This document shows positions 18,997 to 27,254 of a DNA stretch of 64,000 bases, piece after piece (within the stretch, counting starts at the first letter, position 1; each line of letters starts with the position of its first letter). The notes under the pieces were generated by a model, which was not told the origin of the DNA, made no database searches, and worked only from the letters and a program-made list of their open reading frames with translations. The DNA comes from Thermoplasmatales archaeon (lineage in GTDB: Archaea > Thermoplasmatota > E2 > DHVEG-1): contig DAOVGR010000084.1 of NCBI GenBank assembly GCA_030672305.1, positions 1 to 64,000 of the forward strand, given 5' to 3'. Position numbers and translations under genes: made by a program.

Positions 18997-20343
18997 ATGA
19001 AAAACAAAAAGGTATATTCCATAATAATAGCAACCTTATTCTTGGGTTTAGCAATGACTGCAGTTCCAACCATGGCTGATGAATTTCATTCAGTATATGG
19101 TGATTTAACCATTAATGATGTTACACAAGCTCCATCTGGAACAGAGGTGAAACTATCATTCTCAGATGGATATGAAACAGATATTACCGAGTTCATTGGA
19201 AATTATCAAATAGATTTCACAGGACATGATTGGGATGATGGTTATTTTTCCGTTAAATACAAGGGTGAGTGGTATATCCCAGAGGGAAATCCATCAGTAT
19301 TAATCGAACCGGATATTACTGGATATAAAATCGACCTGAACATTATATATTCAGAACCAGATCCAGACCCAGATCCTGACCCAGACCCAGACCCTGACCC
19401 CGACCCCGACCCCGACCCAATACCACCACCAGCAAACCTATTACCACACGCAGTTGCAAAAACAGATGATCCTCAAGGGTTTGTAGGCGAAGAAATTACA
19501 TTTGATGGAACTGATAGTACTGATTCTGATGGGACAATCACAAACTATACTTGGGATTTCAAAGACGGAACAATAGGATTTGGAAGTACGGTTTCACACA
19601 TCTATGACTCCCCTGGTGATTACAATGTAAAATTAACTGTTACCGATAATGGTGGAGCAACTGATTCAGATACAACAAGTGTTGTAATAGCTACACCTAA
19701 CATACCACCCTATGCACCGGTAATTTCTGGTCCAACAATGGGTACAAAAAATGAGTCCTATGATTATACCTTTGTATCAATTGATGATGACGGGGATGAT
19801 CTTTCATACAATATTACTGACTGGGGAGATGGTAATAGCACCAATACAGAGTTCTATCCAAATGCAACGGAAGCAACAGAACCTCATACCTTTGGTATGG
19901 CAGGAGTTTATACAATATCTGCTCTTGCATATGATAACCAAACAGCATCTGGTACGACAGACTATGTTGTTTTGATTGATGCATGGTGGGTAAAGGAAAT
20001 CGGCTATCTTCTAGACTATGACGCAAATGGAGTCTATGAAAAGTTCTACAGCAACTCAACTTCTGAGGAAACAGGTTCAAAGAAAAACGATGACGGTAAA
20101 TATCTAATTGATGAAGATGGAGACGGCGAATGGGACTGGGTATATGAAAAAGAAACAGACACACTTGAGCCCTACACTGAAGAAAAGGCAGATTACACAA
20201 TGTGGTATGCATTGATACTACTGATTATAATCATTCTCATAATTCTTGGTTATCTTGCCGGTAGAAAGAAGAAGAAACCTGAAGAACCAAAACCAGCACC
20301 GAAGAAGAATGCTGGTAAAAACACAACACCTAAAAAGAAGTAG
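18997..20343 (+). CDS. membrane-anchored PKD-domain surface protein
   Basis: This 448-residue protein has a signal sequence (residues 5-27), then a small beta domain (about 30-115, FHSVYGDLTIND to the DLNIIY strand) shared with the next gene. A stiff Asp-Pro linker of about 10 repeats follows, then a PKD domain (about 150-230, DGTITNYTWDFKDG) and a second PKD/cadherin-like domain. Next are two Asp-rich loops that look calcium-binding (DYDANGVYEKF, DEDGDGEWDW). Near the C-terminus a single membrane helix (about 404-424) is followed by a Lys-rich cytoplasmic tail. It could anchor the giant protein upstream, which has no anchor of its own; that is inference from position. Confidence 0.85.
   Translation: MKNKKVYSIIIATLFLGLAMTAVPTMADEFHSVYGDLTINDVTQAPSGTEVKLSFSDGYETDITEFIGNYQIDFTGHDWDDGYFSVKYKGEWYIPEGNPSVLIEPDITGYKIDLNIIYSEPDPDPDPDPDPDPDPDPDPDPIPPPANLLPHAVAKTDDPQGFVGEEITFDGTDSTDSDGTITNYTWDFKDGTIGFGSTVSHIYDSPGDYNVKLTVTDNGGATDSDTTSVVIATPNIPPYAPVISGPTMGTKNESYDYTFVSIDDDGDDLSYNITDWGDGNSTNTEFYPNATEATEPHTFGMAGVYTISALAYDNQTASGTTDYVVLIDAWWVKEIGYLLDYDANGVYEKFYSNSTSEETGSKKNDDGKYLIDEDGDGEWDWVYEKETDTLEPYTEEKADYTMWYALILLIIIILIILGYLAGRKKKKPEEPKPAPKKNAGKNTTPKKK
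19360..19419 (+). repeat. in-frame hexanucleotide (Asp-Pro) repeat tract
   Basis: About ten copies of GACCCx encode an Asp-Pro linker between the N-terminal domain and the PKD domains. The tract is locally GC-rich against an AT-rich genome. Because the unit is six bases, slippage would change linker length but not reading frame. Confidence 0.8.
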
Positions 20344-20362
20344 TAATAAATTCTAAAATCTT

Positions 20363-20432
20363 TCCTTTTTTTTTATTTTTTCATATTTTTCTATTATTTT
20401 TACGTATTTTATCCATATAATTTATATAAAGA
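20363..20432 (+). terminator. T-rich termination tract and following TATA box
   Basis: A T-rich run at about 20360-20385, just after the PKD gene, is typical of archaeal termination, which needs no hairpin. It is followed by TTTATATAAAG (20422-20432), a good TATA box for the next gene, whose ATG at 20482 is preceded by ATGGGGGTAA. Confidence 0.5.
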
Positions 20433-20481
20433 TATATTATACATATTCTGGCTTACTATCTTTAATGGGGGTAATTTTAAT

Positions 20482-21780
20482 ATGAATAAAAAAAAGTTGG
20501 GTTCAAAGTTAGCAATATTTCTTGTTCTGACGTCATTTATTGCGGGTGCATTTATGCCTGCTCAAGCAGAATCTCCTTTTCATTCGGTTTATGGATTTGT
20601 GTATATTAATGACGAACTTGCTTCCGCAGGAATGGAGGTTAAACTGACATTTATTGATAATCCAGAGGATATACCTGATATAATTGATTCAAACGGATAC
20701 TACCAGATTGATTTTACAGATCATAATTGGGAGGTAGGTTTCTTTTTTGTAAAATTTGAAGGAGATTGGCTGGTACCTTTTGATAATTCCTCAGTAGATA
20801 TAATTTCACAAGAAATCGGCTATGAAGTTGACCTACATATTAATACTTTGGGCAGTCCACCCGATAAACCTGTAAATCCACAACCAGAGAACAACTCGGT
20901 AAATGTGTCTATTAATCCTACGTTAAGCGTTCTTGTTATTGATCCAGATGATGATATCATGGATGTATCATTTTACGATGCATCAGATGATAGCCTTATA
21001 GGAATAGATAATAATGTCCCTAGTGGAGGAACGGCCTCTATTCAATGGGCAGGTCTTAGCCCTTCCACAGATTATTTCTGGTATGCAATTGCAGATGACT
21101 CAGAATTTCAAACAAGTTCAGATGTTTGGAATTTTAGGACAAGGATGAATCAGCCACCTAACAATCCTATTAATCCCGCACCAGCTGACGGTGCTGAAGA
21201 TGTTGAAATAGACCCATTTCTAAGTGTTGATGTAACAGATCCGGATGGTGATATGATGGATGTATTGTTCTTTGATGCATCTGACGGAAGTCTCATCGGT
21301 ACAGTCTTAAATGTTGCATCTGGTGGCACTGCTTCGGTACAATGGAAGGACCTTTCCTACAACACAACATACTCTTGGTACGCAATTGCAGACGATTCAG
21401 TGTATGAAACAAGGTCTGATACTTGGTCCTTTACTACAGAAGTTGATGATACTCCACCAACTGTTTCTATAACAAGACCTGAGAAGGGACTTTATATATT
21501 TGATAGAAAGATAAAGATCCTTCCCAGATTTATTAGACCAGCACTCATCATTGGTAGAATTACAATTGAGGCAAATGCAACTGATGAAGACTCAGGTATT
21601 GAAAGAGTTGAGTTCTACATAAATGGAAAATTAAAAGGAAATGATACAAGTGCTCCTTACGAATTCTTATGGGAGAGAGATCGTATTCGTCTGTTTCATA
21701 TATTTGTTATAAAGGTTATTGCATATGACCTCAATGGTGCGGAAGCATCTGATAAGATGATTGTTAGAAAGTTTTTGTAA
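20482..21780 (+). CDS. secreted protein with Ig-like/Fn3-like domains
   Basis: This 432-residue protein has a signal sequence (residues 8-28) and the same N-terminal beta domain as its upstream neighbour (FHSVYGFVYINDE). Two near-identical Fn3/Ig-like domains follow (about 133-230 and 231-325), each with the PxxPxNPxPxx..SxxPxLSVxxxDPDxDxMDVxFxDAS pattern. Last is a Big_7-type Ig domain (VEFYINGKLKGNDTSAPYEF). There is no membrane anchor, and the protein ends in a basic stretch (DKMIVRKFL). A decayed copy of its last 40 or so codons lies near 56.9 kb. The role is probably adhesive or structural. Confidence 0.8.
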   Translation: MNKKKLGSKLAIFLVLTSFIAGAFMPAQAESPFHSVYGFVYINDELASAGMEVKLTFIDNPEDIPDIIDSNGYYQIDFTDHNWEVGFFFVKFEGDWLVPFDNSSVDIISQEIGYEVDLHINTLGSPPDKPVNPQPENNSVNVSINPTLSVLVIDPDDDIMDVSFYDASDDSLIGIDNNVPSGGTASIQWAGLSPSTDYFWYAIADDSEFQTSSDVWNFRTRMNQPPNNPINPAPADGAEDVEIDPFLSVDVTDPDGDMMDVLFFDASDGSLIGTVLNVASGGTASVQWKDLSYNTTYSWYAIADDSVYETRSDTWSFTTEVDDTPPTVSITRPEKGLYIFDRKIKILPRFIRPALIIGRITIEANATDEDSGIERVEFYINGKLKGNDTSAPYEFLWERDRIRLFHIFVIKVIAYDLNGAEASDKMIVRKFL

Positions 21781-21917
21781 AATCATAATTTATAGCAGAA
21801 AATTTTCATGTAAATCGAAAGAGTATAGTGACTGTTTTTACATTTCCCCAAATAGGTTGGTACAAATCTATTTCCAAATTCAACATATCGATTATATCTT
21901 TTTATTTACTTAAAGAC

Positions 21918-21929
21918 ATCATTTATGAT
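21918..21929 (+). promoter_or_regulatory. dyad ATCAT-TT-ATGAT upstream of an AbiE-like operon
   Basis: This perfect short inverted repeat lies 57 bases before the first AbiE gene. It is preserved with its surroundings in the deletion relic near 28.4 kb, which supports it being part of the ancestral promoter. It is a candidate autoregulatory site. Confidence 0.45.
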
Positions 21930-21985
21930 AGTTATATTAAAACAAAAAGTTAATTAATTAGTATTTACATAATGATAAGATAGTC

Positions 21986-22693
21986 ATGAATGAAAGGCAC
22001 TTTATTAGTACTATAAAGGAACAAAATCTTGCAATAATTACAATTCCTGATGCAGCGCGAATAATAAACAAAAGCAGGAAATACACAGTTTTATATCTAA
22101 AAAGGCTTGAAAAACGGAAAATAATAAAAAGAATTGAAAAAGGAAAATATTCGCTACAAGATACACCTTTCCAGGTAATAGCTAGCAATCTAATACTGCC
22201 TTCATATATTTCATTTTTATCTGGTCTATCCTATTACAATCTAACTACTCAAATACCAAGAATAACACAAATAGCAACAACAAAATCAAAAAAAAGAATT
22301 ATAAATGAAAATGGGGAAATTCAATTTATAAACCTGAGAAGAGTTTTTGGTTACAAACGTGAGCAAACTCAATTTGGATATATTTTTATAGGAGAAACGG
22401 AAAAAATCATAATAGATTCGCTTTTTCTACCGAAATACTGCCCAATAAATGAAACTTTTAGCGCTATAAAGGATTCCAAATTAGATGTTAAAAAACTTAT
22501 TGACTATGCCTTAAAAATGGATTCCATCGTTCTTATTAAAAGACTTGGATACTTCTTAGAACTTAATGATATAGATATTTATCTGAAAGTTAAAAAATAT
22601 CTTAATTCTCGCTATGACCTACTAAATCCTCATCTTCCGCCAACGGGTAAAAACAACATTAGATGGAAACTAAAAATAAACGAGGTGCTATAA
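21986..22693 (+). CDS. AbiEi-like antitoxin / transcription regulator
   Basis: This 235-residue protein begins with a winged helix-turn-helix (ITIPDAARIINKSRKYTVLYLKRLEKRKIIKRIEKGKYSLQD). The AbiEi C-terminal domain follows (LPSYISFLSGLSYYNLTTQIP, then the IDSLFLPKY region). In type IV toxin-antitoxin systems AbiEi represses its own operon and counteracts the nucleotidyltransferase AbiEii. The partner gene starts 3 bases after this one ends. The length is normal. It is a paralogue of the gene at 24581-25297. Confidence 0.8.
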   Translation: MNERHFISTIKEQNLAIITIPDAARIINKSRKYTVLYLKRLEKRKIIKRIEKGKYSLQDTPFQVIASNLILPSYISFLSGLSYYNLTTQIPRITQIATTKSKKRIINENGEIQFINLRRVFGYKREQTQFGYIFIGETEKIIIDSLFLPKYCPINETFSAIKDSKLDVKKLIDYALKMDSIVLIKRLGYFLELNDIDIYLKVKKYLNSRYDLLNPHLPPTGKNNIRWKLKINEVL

Positions 22694-22696
22694 TTT

Positions 22697-23461
22697 ATGT
22701 TAACAAGAAAAAATCTAATATCTTATAGAGAAATAACTGGTTTTAACCTTGGTCAGATCGAAAAAGACTATCTACAACATATTTTTTTATTAAATTTTTA
22801 TAGAAAAATCAAAGATGAACTTGTGTTTAAAGGTGGAACAGCTCTTCAAAAAACATATGGGTTAAACAGGTTTAGTGAGGATTTAGATTTTACATTTAAA
22901 TCTAACATAGATACTGAATCTGTTTTAAATTCGGTAATAACCAACATGAAAATATTTGGATGTGAAACATTAAAAAAGAAAAAAAAAGAAGAGGATTTAG
23001 GAACTAATTATTTACTTAAAATAAAGGGTCCACTTTTCGATGGAACAGAACGGAGTCATTCCTATATAAGACTAGATATAAGTAAAAGAGAAAAAGTTGA
23101 ACTACCAATTAATATAAACACGATAACTCCAATATATGAGGATTTACCCCCATATACTGCCCCCGTAATGGCTATTCCTGAGATAATGGCTGAAAAAATA
23201 AGGGCAATTTTTACTAGGGATAATGCAAGGGACATCTATGATCTCTGGTTTTTAATTCAGAAAAAAAATAGGGTTCCTGTTTCATTGATAAATTCTAAAT
23301 TAAAATTCTATAATAATTTTTTTAATCAAAAAGAGTTTGAAAAACAAATTGAAAAAAAAGAAAAAATATGGAAACAAGAAATGGAGCAGCTTATACCGTT
23401 TCTTATTAGTTTTGGAGAGATAAAAAATAGTATTTTTTCACAACAATTTATTGAATTATAA
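22697..23461 (+). CDS. AbiEii-family nucleotidyltransferase toxin
   Basis: This 254-residue protein belongs to the AbiEii/AbiGii polymerase-beta-type nucleotidyltransferases. The active-site elements are visible: FKGGTAL near residue 44, RFSEDLDF near residue 56 with the two catalytic aspartates, and the later KIRAIFTRDNARDIYDLWF signature. AbiEii enzymes use nucleotides, and related MenT toxins add nucleotides to tRNA; the target here is unknown. A GAGGTG ribosome site lies inside the end of the antitoxin gene. The last 130 or so bases recur as a relic near 28.5 kb. Confidence 0.85.
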   Translation: MLTRKNLISYREITGFNLGQIEKDYLQHIFLLNFYRKIKDELVFKGGTALQKTYGLNRFSEDLDFTFKSNIDTESVLNSVITNMKIFGCETLKKKKKEEDLGTNYLLKIKGPLFDGTERSHSYIRLDISKREKVELPININTITPIYEDLPPYTAPVMAIPEIMAEKIRAIFTRDNARDIYDLWFLIQKKNRVPVSLINSKLKFYNNFFNQKEFEKQIEKKEKIWKQEMEQLIPFLISFGEIKNSIFSQQFIEL

Positions 23462-23539
23462 ATCTAGAGAAAAGAAAAGATTTCAAAGGATTTATTTAAT
23501 AATCTTTCTATTTGATTTTATTTAAATGAGTGTGACAGA

Positions 23540-23663
23540 TTATTTCCAATCGTTCAGATCATATACAAGAAATCCTTTTTTTCTTAGCTCATCCTTATTA
23601 TCCACTTTTTTTGCAATGAGGCCAAAAAGTTCTTTTCTTTATGCACCGTTCAAACTCATTCAT
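23540..23663 (-). pseudogene. frameshifted, truncated remnant of a HEPN-type partner gene
   Basis: The ATG at 23663 overlaps the stop of the MNT gene and begins MNEFERCIKKR, the start expected for a HEPN partner of an MNT gene. After this the frame breaks: continuing in frame ends quickly, whereas shifting one frame gives ELFGLIAKKV...GFLVYDLNDWK and then a stop at 23540. At roughly 40 codons it is far too short for a HEPN domain and has no R-x4-H motif. It is probably a decayed toxin. The identity rests mainly on its first 11 residues and its position. Confidence 0.4.
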
Positions 23664-24216
23664 TATGTTCATCCCATAATGTGATTCCTTTTTTTATTTC
23701 TTGATAGAAGGCTTTGTCCTTTTCTTTTATTTTTAAGAATTCTACAGAATCTATCACAATCGCTTGAATCTTTCTTGTTTGTTTGCTTTTTTTAATAAAG
23801 CTTTTTACATCATTTTTATAATTTGTTAGAACAAGTAGGTCTATATCGCTGTCAAGGATATCTTCTCCATAAACACAACTTCCAAAAAGAATTATTTTTG
23901 TAGATATTTCTTTTAAATTGTTTACTATCGTGTTTAGTTCATTTATTGTCATAAATATTTTAAAACTCTTAATAGAAGGATTCTTCTCATTGATTGTGTA
24001 ATACAGATTTTTTCCACTTTTTTTTTCATTAATTAAATTCATTAAGTGTAAGGATTTCAAGGCTTTATGAGTCCCACCAACACTCTTTTTAATTTTTTTA
24101 GCTATCTCTCTTAAGTAAAATTCTTTTTCTGGATTACGAGCTAAAAAGATTAAAATCTGAATACCCAAAGGAGTTATGTTCACTTTTTCGAACATATGTT
24201 CACTTTTTCGAACCAT
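23656..24216 (-). CDS. winged-HTH fused to MNT-type nucleotidyltransferase
   Basis: This protein joins an N-terminal winged helix (about 12-75, GIQILIFLARNPEKEFYLREI) to a minimal nucleotidyltransferase domain. The latter has the motif FGSCVYGEDILDSDIDLLVL (about residue 110), which fits GS-x10-D-x-D. MNT proteins usually act with HEPN toxins, for example as antitoxins that AMPylate them. The partner here seems lost, with only a remnant downstream. Two in-frame starts (24216 and 24195) lie within a 20-bp tandem repeat, so the true N-terminus is uncertain. The isolated HTH-MNT may now act only as a regulator. Confidence 0.75.
   Translation of the reverse strand: MVRKSEHMFEKVNITPLGIQILIFLARNPEKEFYLREIAKKIKKSVGGTHKALKSLHLMNLINEKKSGKNLYYTINEKNPSIKSFKIFMTINELNTIVNNLKEISTKIILFGSCVYGEDILDSDIDLLVLTNYKNDVKSFIKKSKQTRKIQAIVIDSVEFLKIKEKDKAFYQEIKKGITLWDEHNE
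24176..24213 (-). repeat. 20-bp tandem repeat over the start codon of the HTH-MNT gene
   Basis: The 18-base unit ATGTTCACTTTTTCGAAC occurs at 24176-24193 and again at 24196-24213, a period of 20, so it is read in two different frames by the gene. Each copy contains the dyad GTTC-N8-GAAC. It supplies both candidate start codons and could form paired operator half-sites. Confidence 0.7.
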
Positions 24217-24551
24217 GATATATGAAGATACAAACCACTATATTAATCTATTCTCCAATTCATAACAAAATAAAGGATTATTTGATATAATACTCAATTT
24301 TTATTATCTACTATTTTTTACAATAATTTTTGGAATAAGTATACCTATATTAATTGTATACAAAAAAAAAGAATGTTTTCAGAGAGAGATTGGTTTGACT
24401 TTTAAAATCTAAATAGCCATTGTAGAAAAATGAAAAGATTTGGGAATCTTTTTAACAACTGAAGAAAAAATTTATTTTATCCGCGTCGAAATTTATTAAA
24501 ATATTATATCTATAAGTTATCAAAATTGATTACCTACATATGGTAAATTTT
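24217..24551. other. intergenic region between divergent TA-like genes
   Basis: This AT-rich region has no convincing reading frame. Near its right end, TTACC-N7-GGTAA (24530-24546) forms a small inverted repeat next to the stronger dyad at 24552-24573. Confidence 0.4.
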
Positions 24552-24573
24552 ATATATGATGTTTGTCATATAT
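24552..24573 (+). promoter_or_regulatory. dyad ATATATGA-N6-TCATATAT at the AbiEi-like promoter
   Basis: The 8-base arms are perfect. The left arm overlaps the TATA-like ATTTTATATATG, and the right arm ends 7 bases before the preferred ATG (24581), which would be leaderless. The position suits an autorepressor site for the wHTH antitoxin encoded just downstream. Confidence 0.55.
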
Positions 24574-24580
24574 AATATTG

Positions 24581-25297
24581 ATGAATTCAATAAATATGCT
24601 TGAAAGATTGGAGAGATATCCAACATTCAATGTTGATACAGTTGCAAATATTGCAAATAAAGATGCGACGTATGCAAAAGTATATATAAATAGATTGAAA
24701 AATAGAAAATTAATCAAACAACTTCAAAGAAATGTATATACTACTCAAGATGATCCACTAATTGTTGCATCTCGGACAATATGGCCCAGTTATATCTCTT
24801 TATGGGCTGCATTTCGCTATCACAATCTGACTGAGCAGATACCAAGTAAAATATCTGTTGTAACTACTCGTGCGAAAAGCCGTTATAGCATATCTTTAAT
24901 GAATACAATGATTATATTTGAAAGAATTCGCCCTGAATACTTCTTTGGTTTTTCAAAAATCAGAAGGAATGAATTTGAGATATTTATGGCCAATCCAGAA
25001 AAAGCGTTAATTGATGCAATTTTATTAAAACGAATTTCAGCAACAGAAACCTATTCTATATTAAAGGAAAATTTGAAAAACTTATCGTCTAATAGGATAG
25101 TTGATTATATATTAAGAACACATAATAGAGCATTAGCCAAAAGATTTGGATGGATGCTTAGCTCTCTTGGCTGTAAAAATGCTAATAAACTGAAAAAACT
25201 CACATACAAGACAATAATTCCTTTTGACTATGCCAGATCAGTATCTGGAATGAAAAATAAAGAATGGGGCATAATCGTCAATATGGGGGGAATATAA
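24581..25297 (+). CDS. AbiEi-like antitoxin / regulator (second copy)
   Basis: This paralogue of the 21986-22693 protein has a wHTH (NVDTVANIANKDATYAKVYINRLKNRKLIKQLQRNVYTTQDD) followed by the AbiEi domain (WPSYISLWAAFRYHNLTEQIP and the NPEKALIDAILL segment). The ATG at 24581 is chosen because it lies 25-30 bases after the TATA element. A TTG at 24563 is open in frame but falls within the dyad, and ATG 24596 is another option. The gene overlaps its AbiEii partner or is separated from it by about 20 bases, depending on the partner's start. Confidence 0.8.
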   Translation: MNSINMLERLERYPTFNVDTVANIANKDATYAKVYINRLKNRKLIKQLQRNVYTTQDDPLIVASRTIWPSYISLWAAFRYHNLTEQIPSKISVVTTRAKSRYSISLMNTMIIFERIRPEYFFGFSKIRRNEFEIFMANPEKALIDAILLKRISATETYSILKENLKNLSSNRIVDYILRTHNRALAKRFGWMLSSLGCKNANKLKKLTYKTIIPFDYARSVSGMKNKEWGIIVNMGGI

Positions 25298-26061
25298 TTT
25301 TATCAAAAGCCGAATTAATGGATGTTGCAGAAAAAAAGCATCTATCATCGCAAAACACAGAAAAAGACTATCTCCAAGAGCTAATATTACATACAATCTC
25401 TGGTAATCGACGATTTCTAGTGTTTAAAGGAGGAACTGCTCTTTATAAATTTTATAATCTTAATAGATTTAGCGAAGATCTTGATTTTAATCTTATCGCT
25501 AAAAGATTTGATACAATCAAATTTATTAATGATATAAAAAGAGATTTAAATCTGATTGGGATGAAGAGAACATTGCATGAAATCAAGGAATTTGATAATG
25601 AAATTAATATTAAATTCATGATTAGAGGTCCTTTATATAATGGCGGAAAAGAAAGTATGTCAAGGGTGACAATAAATATAAGTAAGAGAGAGCAACCCAA
25701 AAAAGTAGAAGAGAAATTCTTAATTGCAGGTTACCAAGAAATCCCCTCTTTTGAGCTTTTAGTTTTAAATGTTGAAGAAATTGCAGCAGAAAAAGTTAGG
25801 TGTATTCTCACAAGAGAAAAACCACGAGATATATATGATCTTTGGTTCTTATTTAAAAAAGGAGCATCTGTTGATATTTCAACTGTAAATATGAAACTTA
25901 AGATATATGGATTAGAATTCAATTTAAAAAAATTTCATGAAAAATTATATGAAAAACAAATGATGTGGGCGCTTGATTTAAGAGATCTTATTTTGGGCAA
26001 ATTACCAGATTTCAAAGGAGTTTTATCTGATCTTGAATCTTGGAGTAATAGTTGGAAGTAA
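25264..26061 (+). CDS. AbiEii-family nucleotidyltransferase toxin (second copy)
   Basis: This toxin has the same layout as the 22697-23461 protein: FKGGTALYKFYNLNRFSEDLDF with the two catalytic aspartates, and KVRCILTREKPRDIYDLWF near residue 180. The start is uncertain. ATG 25264 overlaps the antitoxin by 34 bases, while ATG 25318 gives a start (MDVAEKKHL) closer to the family. A strong GGGGGGAA lies at 25286-25293, but no standard start codon follows at the expected distance, where the paralogue has ATG. The original start may have been lost by mutation. Confidence 0.8.
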   Translation: MGHNRQYGGNIILSKAELMDVAEKKHLSSQNTEKDYLQELILHTISGNRRFLVFKGGTALYKFYNLNRFSEDLDFNLIAKRFDTIKFINDIKRDLNLIGMKRTLHEIKEFDNEINIKFMIRGPLYNGGKESMSRVTINISKREQPKKVEEKFLIAGYQEIPSFELLVLNVEEIAAEKVRCILTREKPRDIYDLWFLFKKGASVDISTVNMKLKIYGLEFNLKKFHEKLYEKQMMWALDLRDLILGKLPDFKGVLSDLESWSNSWK

Positions 26062-26069
26062 TACTTTTT

Positions 26070-26363
26070 TTAACTAAACAAATACCTGATTTCAATTTTA
26101 AATGATAAAGATGACAAATTGTCTAAATTAATTTTAACTCTTTTTCCATGTAACAATTTTGAAATATCATTTACAATATATATTTGTCTTTTCACAGGAT
26201 AGGAGCGACCCTTTGATATAAGATTATCACATAGTTTGTTTATCTTTTGAGATGAATAGTTTGGAAAAATTTCCTTTATTTGTTCATTATCGATTATATC
26301 TGTTTTGTTTATGATTGTAAATATGATTTGCTCTTCTTTAGTTAAATAGTTTTTTTTATGCAT
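26070..26363 (-). CDS. small winged-HTH protein, possibly a truncated AbiEi-like regulator
   Basis: This 97-residue protein has one winged-helix region (LTKEEQIIFTIINKTDIIDNEQ, then the NKLCDNLISKG helix and an IYIV wing). It resembles the first domain of the AbiEi-like protein at 39835-40617 but lacks the C-terminal domain. It is convergent to the AbiEii gene, 8 bases away. The ATG follows GGGAATTAA, and a TATA-like TATATAAAAA lies about 25 bases further upstream with a dyad between. It may be a free-standing regulator or a truncated antitoxin. Confidence 0.5.
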   Translation of the reverse strand: MHKKNYLTKEEQIIFTIINKTDIIDNEQIKEIFPNYSSQKINKLCDNLISKGRSYPVKRQIYIVNDISKLLHGKRVKINLDNLSSLSFKIEIRYLFS

Positions 26364-26365
26364 TT

Positions 26366-26384
26366 AATTCCCATTTTAGGAATT
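26366..26384 (-). promoter_or_regulatory. dyad AATTCC-N7-GGAATT at the small wHTH promoter
   Basis: The 6-base arms are perfect and lie between the TATA-like element (about 26387-26396) and the start codon at 26363, as expected for an autorepressor operator. Confidence 0.45.
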
Positions 26385-26423
26385 ATCTATATAAAAATTT
26401 CTAATAATATTTATTTTTTTACA

Positions 26424-26516
26424 ATCTAATAAATACTTCAAAATAAGGTCGTAAATTACGGGGTATAAAATGATTTATTATATTTCCAATATAATGTAAA
26501 TTTGTTTTAATTTAAT
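26424..26516 (-). pseudogene. decayed copy of the 38389-38589 segment
   Basis: About 95 bases immediately after the nucleotidyltransferase gene match 38405-38520 closely. Translation gives HYIGNIINHFIPRNLRP and VFIRL, against HYIGNATNHFIPRNLRP and VFIRM in the other copy, but here in-frame stops flank the peptide. Both look like the 3' part of one ancestral gene of unknown function. Confidence 0.55.
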
Positions 26517-27254
26517 CTATTTTTTTTGCAGGCTTTTTTCAATATATTGCATAGTTTTAATATGGTGTTTTATGTCCATATGCGAGTTGATCGCGAGTAA
26601 ATAATCTATCCGATTTTTATCATTGAGCCGTCCAATAAGTTTAGGAATACGCCGTATCACCATCTCTCTCCAATCATCATTTGCTTTGATTGTTTCAATA
26701 ACTTTTTCTACATCGCAAATTTCAAGTAGAACTTGTGAGTCAAAATTATTCTTATAGTCTACTGGGAGACCTAACTTTACCGCAGCCATATTTTCTGAAG
26801 TTGGTACTTTCACTTTTACTTTTTTTTTTGTCATGTGATAAGGGATTTCTCTTTCTTCAAACTCTGTTAAACTGAATTCAAAATAATGGTGTGTCTCTGA
26901 TTCTTTTATTATTGGTTCTGATATTTCAATCCTCAGCTCTACTTTTTCCAATTTCTCTTCCATTTCTTCAGTGATTTTAACATGAGGATTATATTTTTGA
27001 TAGAATTGGATGCCCCATTCATGCTTTCTTCCCTTAAGTCCTAGAGCTGCCAATTTAGATTCAATTTCTCTCATATTTTTAGGACTTGTTACACCATCAA
27101 TATCGAGAGTATAACGGCTATGTTTATTACTAGTTAATGCCCTGACAGCCCATCCTCCGATTACAATGATATTATCCTTTATATGTTCCAAAAGTTCCAA
27201 GGATTGATCTTCAATATCTTTTTTTATTTGTTCTGGAAAGTCTTCGAGGTTCAT
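26517..27254 (-). CDS. nucleotidyltransferase partner of a double-wHTH protein
   Basis: This 245-residue protein has the polymerase-beta-type nucleotidyltransferase signature: IVIGGWAVRAL near residue 30 and YTLDIDGV near residue 48 supply the GG and D-x-D elements. A helical C-terminal half follows (SENMAAVKLGLPVDYKNNFD, RIDYLLAINSHM). It is likely a toxin or effector of a two-gene cassette with the upstream double-wHTH gene, whose stop it overlaps (ATGA). This pair type resembles, but is not, classical AbiE. A second pair with the same plan is at 35262-36823. The activity and target are unknown. Confidence 0.7.
   Translation of the reverse strand: MNLEDFPEQIKKDIEDQSLELLEHIKDNIIVIGGWAVRALTSNKHSRYTLDIDGVTSPKNMREIESKLAALGLKGRKHEWGIQFYQKYNPHVKITEEMEEKLEKVELRIEISEPIIKESETHHYFEFSLTEFEEREIPYHMTKKKVKVKVPTSENMAAVKLGLPVDYKNNFDSQVLLEICDVEKVIETIKANDDWREMVIRRIPKLIGRLNDKNRIDYLLAINSHMDIKHHIKTMQYIEKSLQKK

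Noticed and set aside
24190-24213. TTCGAAC sequences as a tRNA T-arm
   Set aside because: No acceptor stem or anticodon arm can be formed around them. They belong to a coding/operator tandem repeat.
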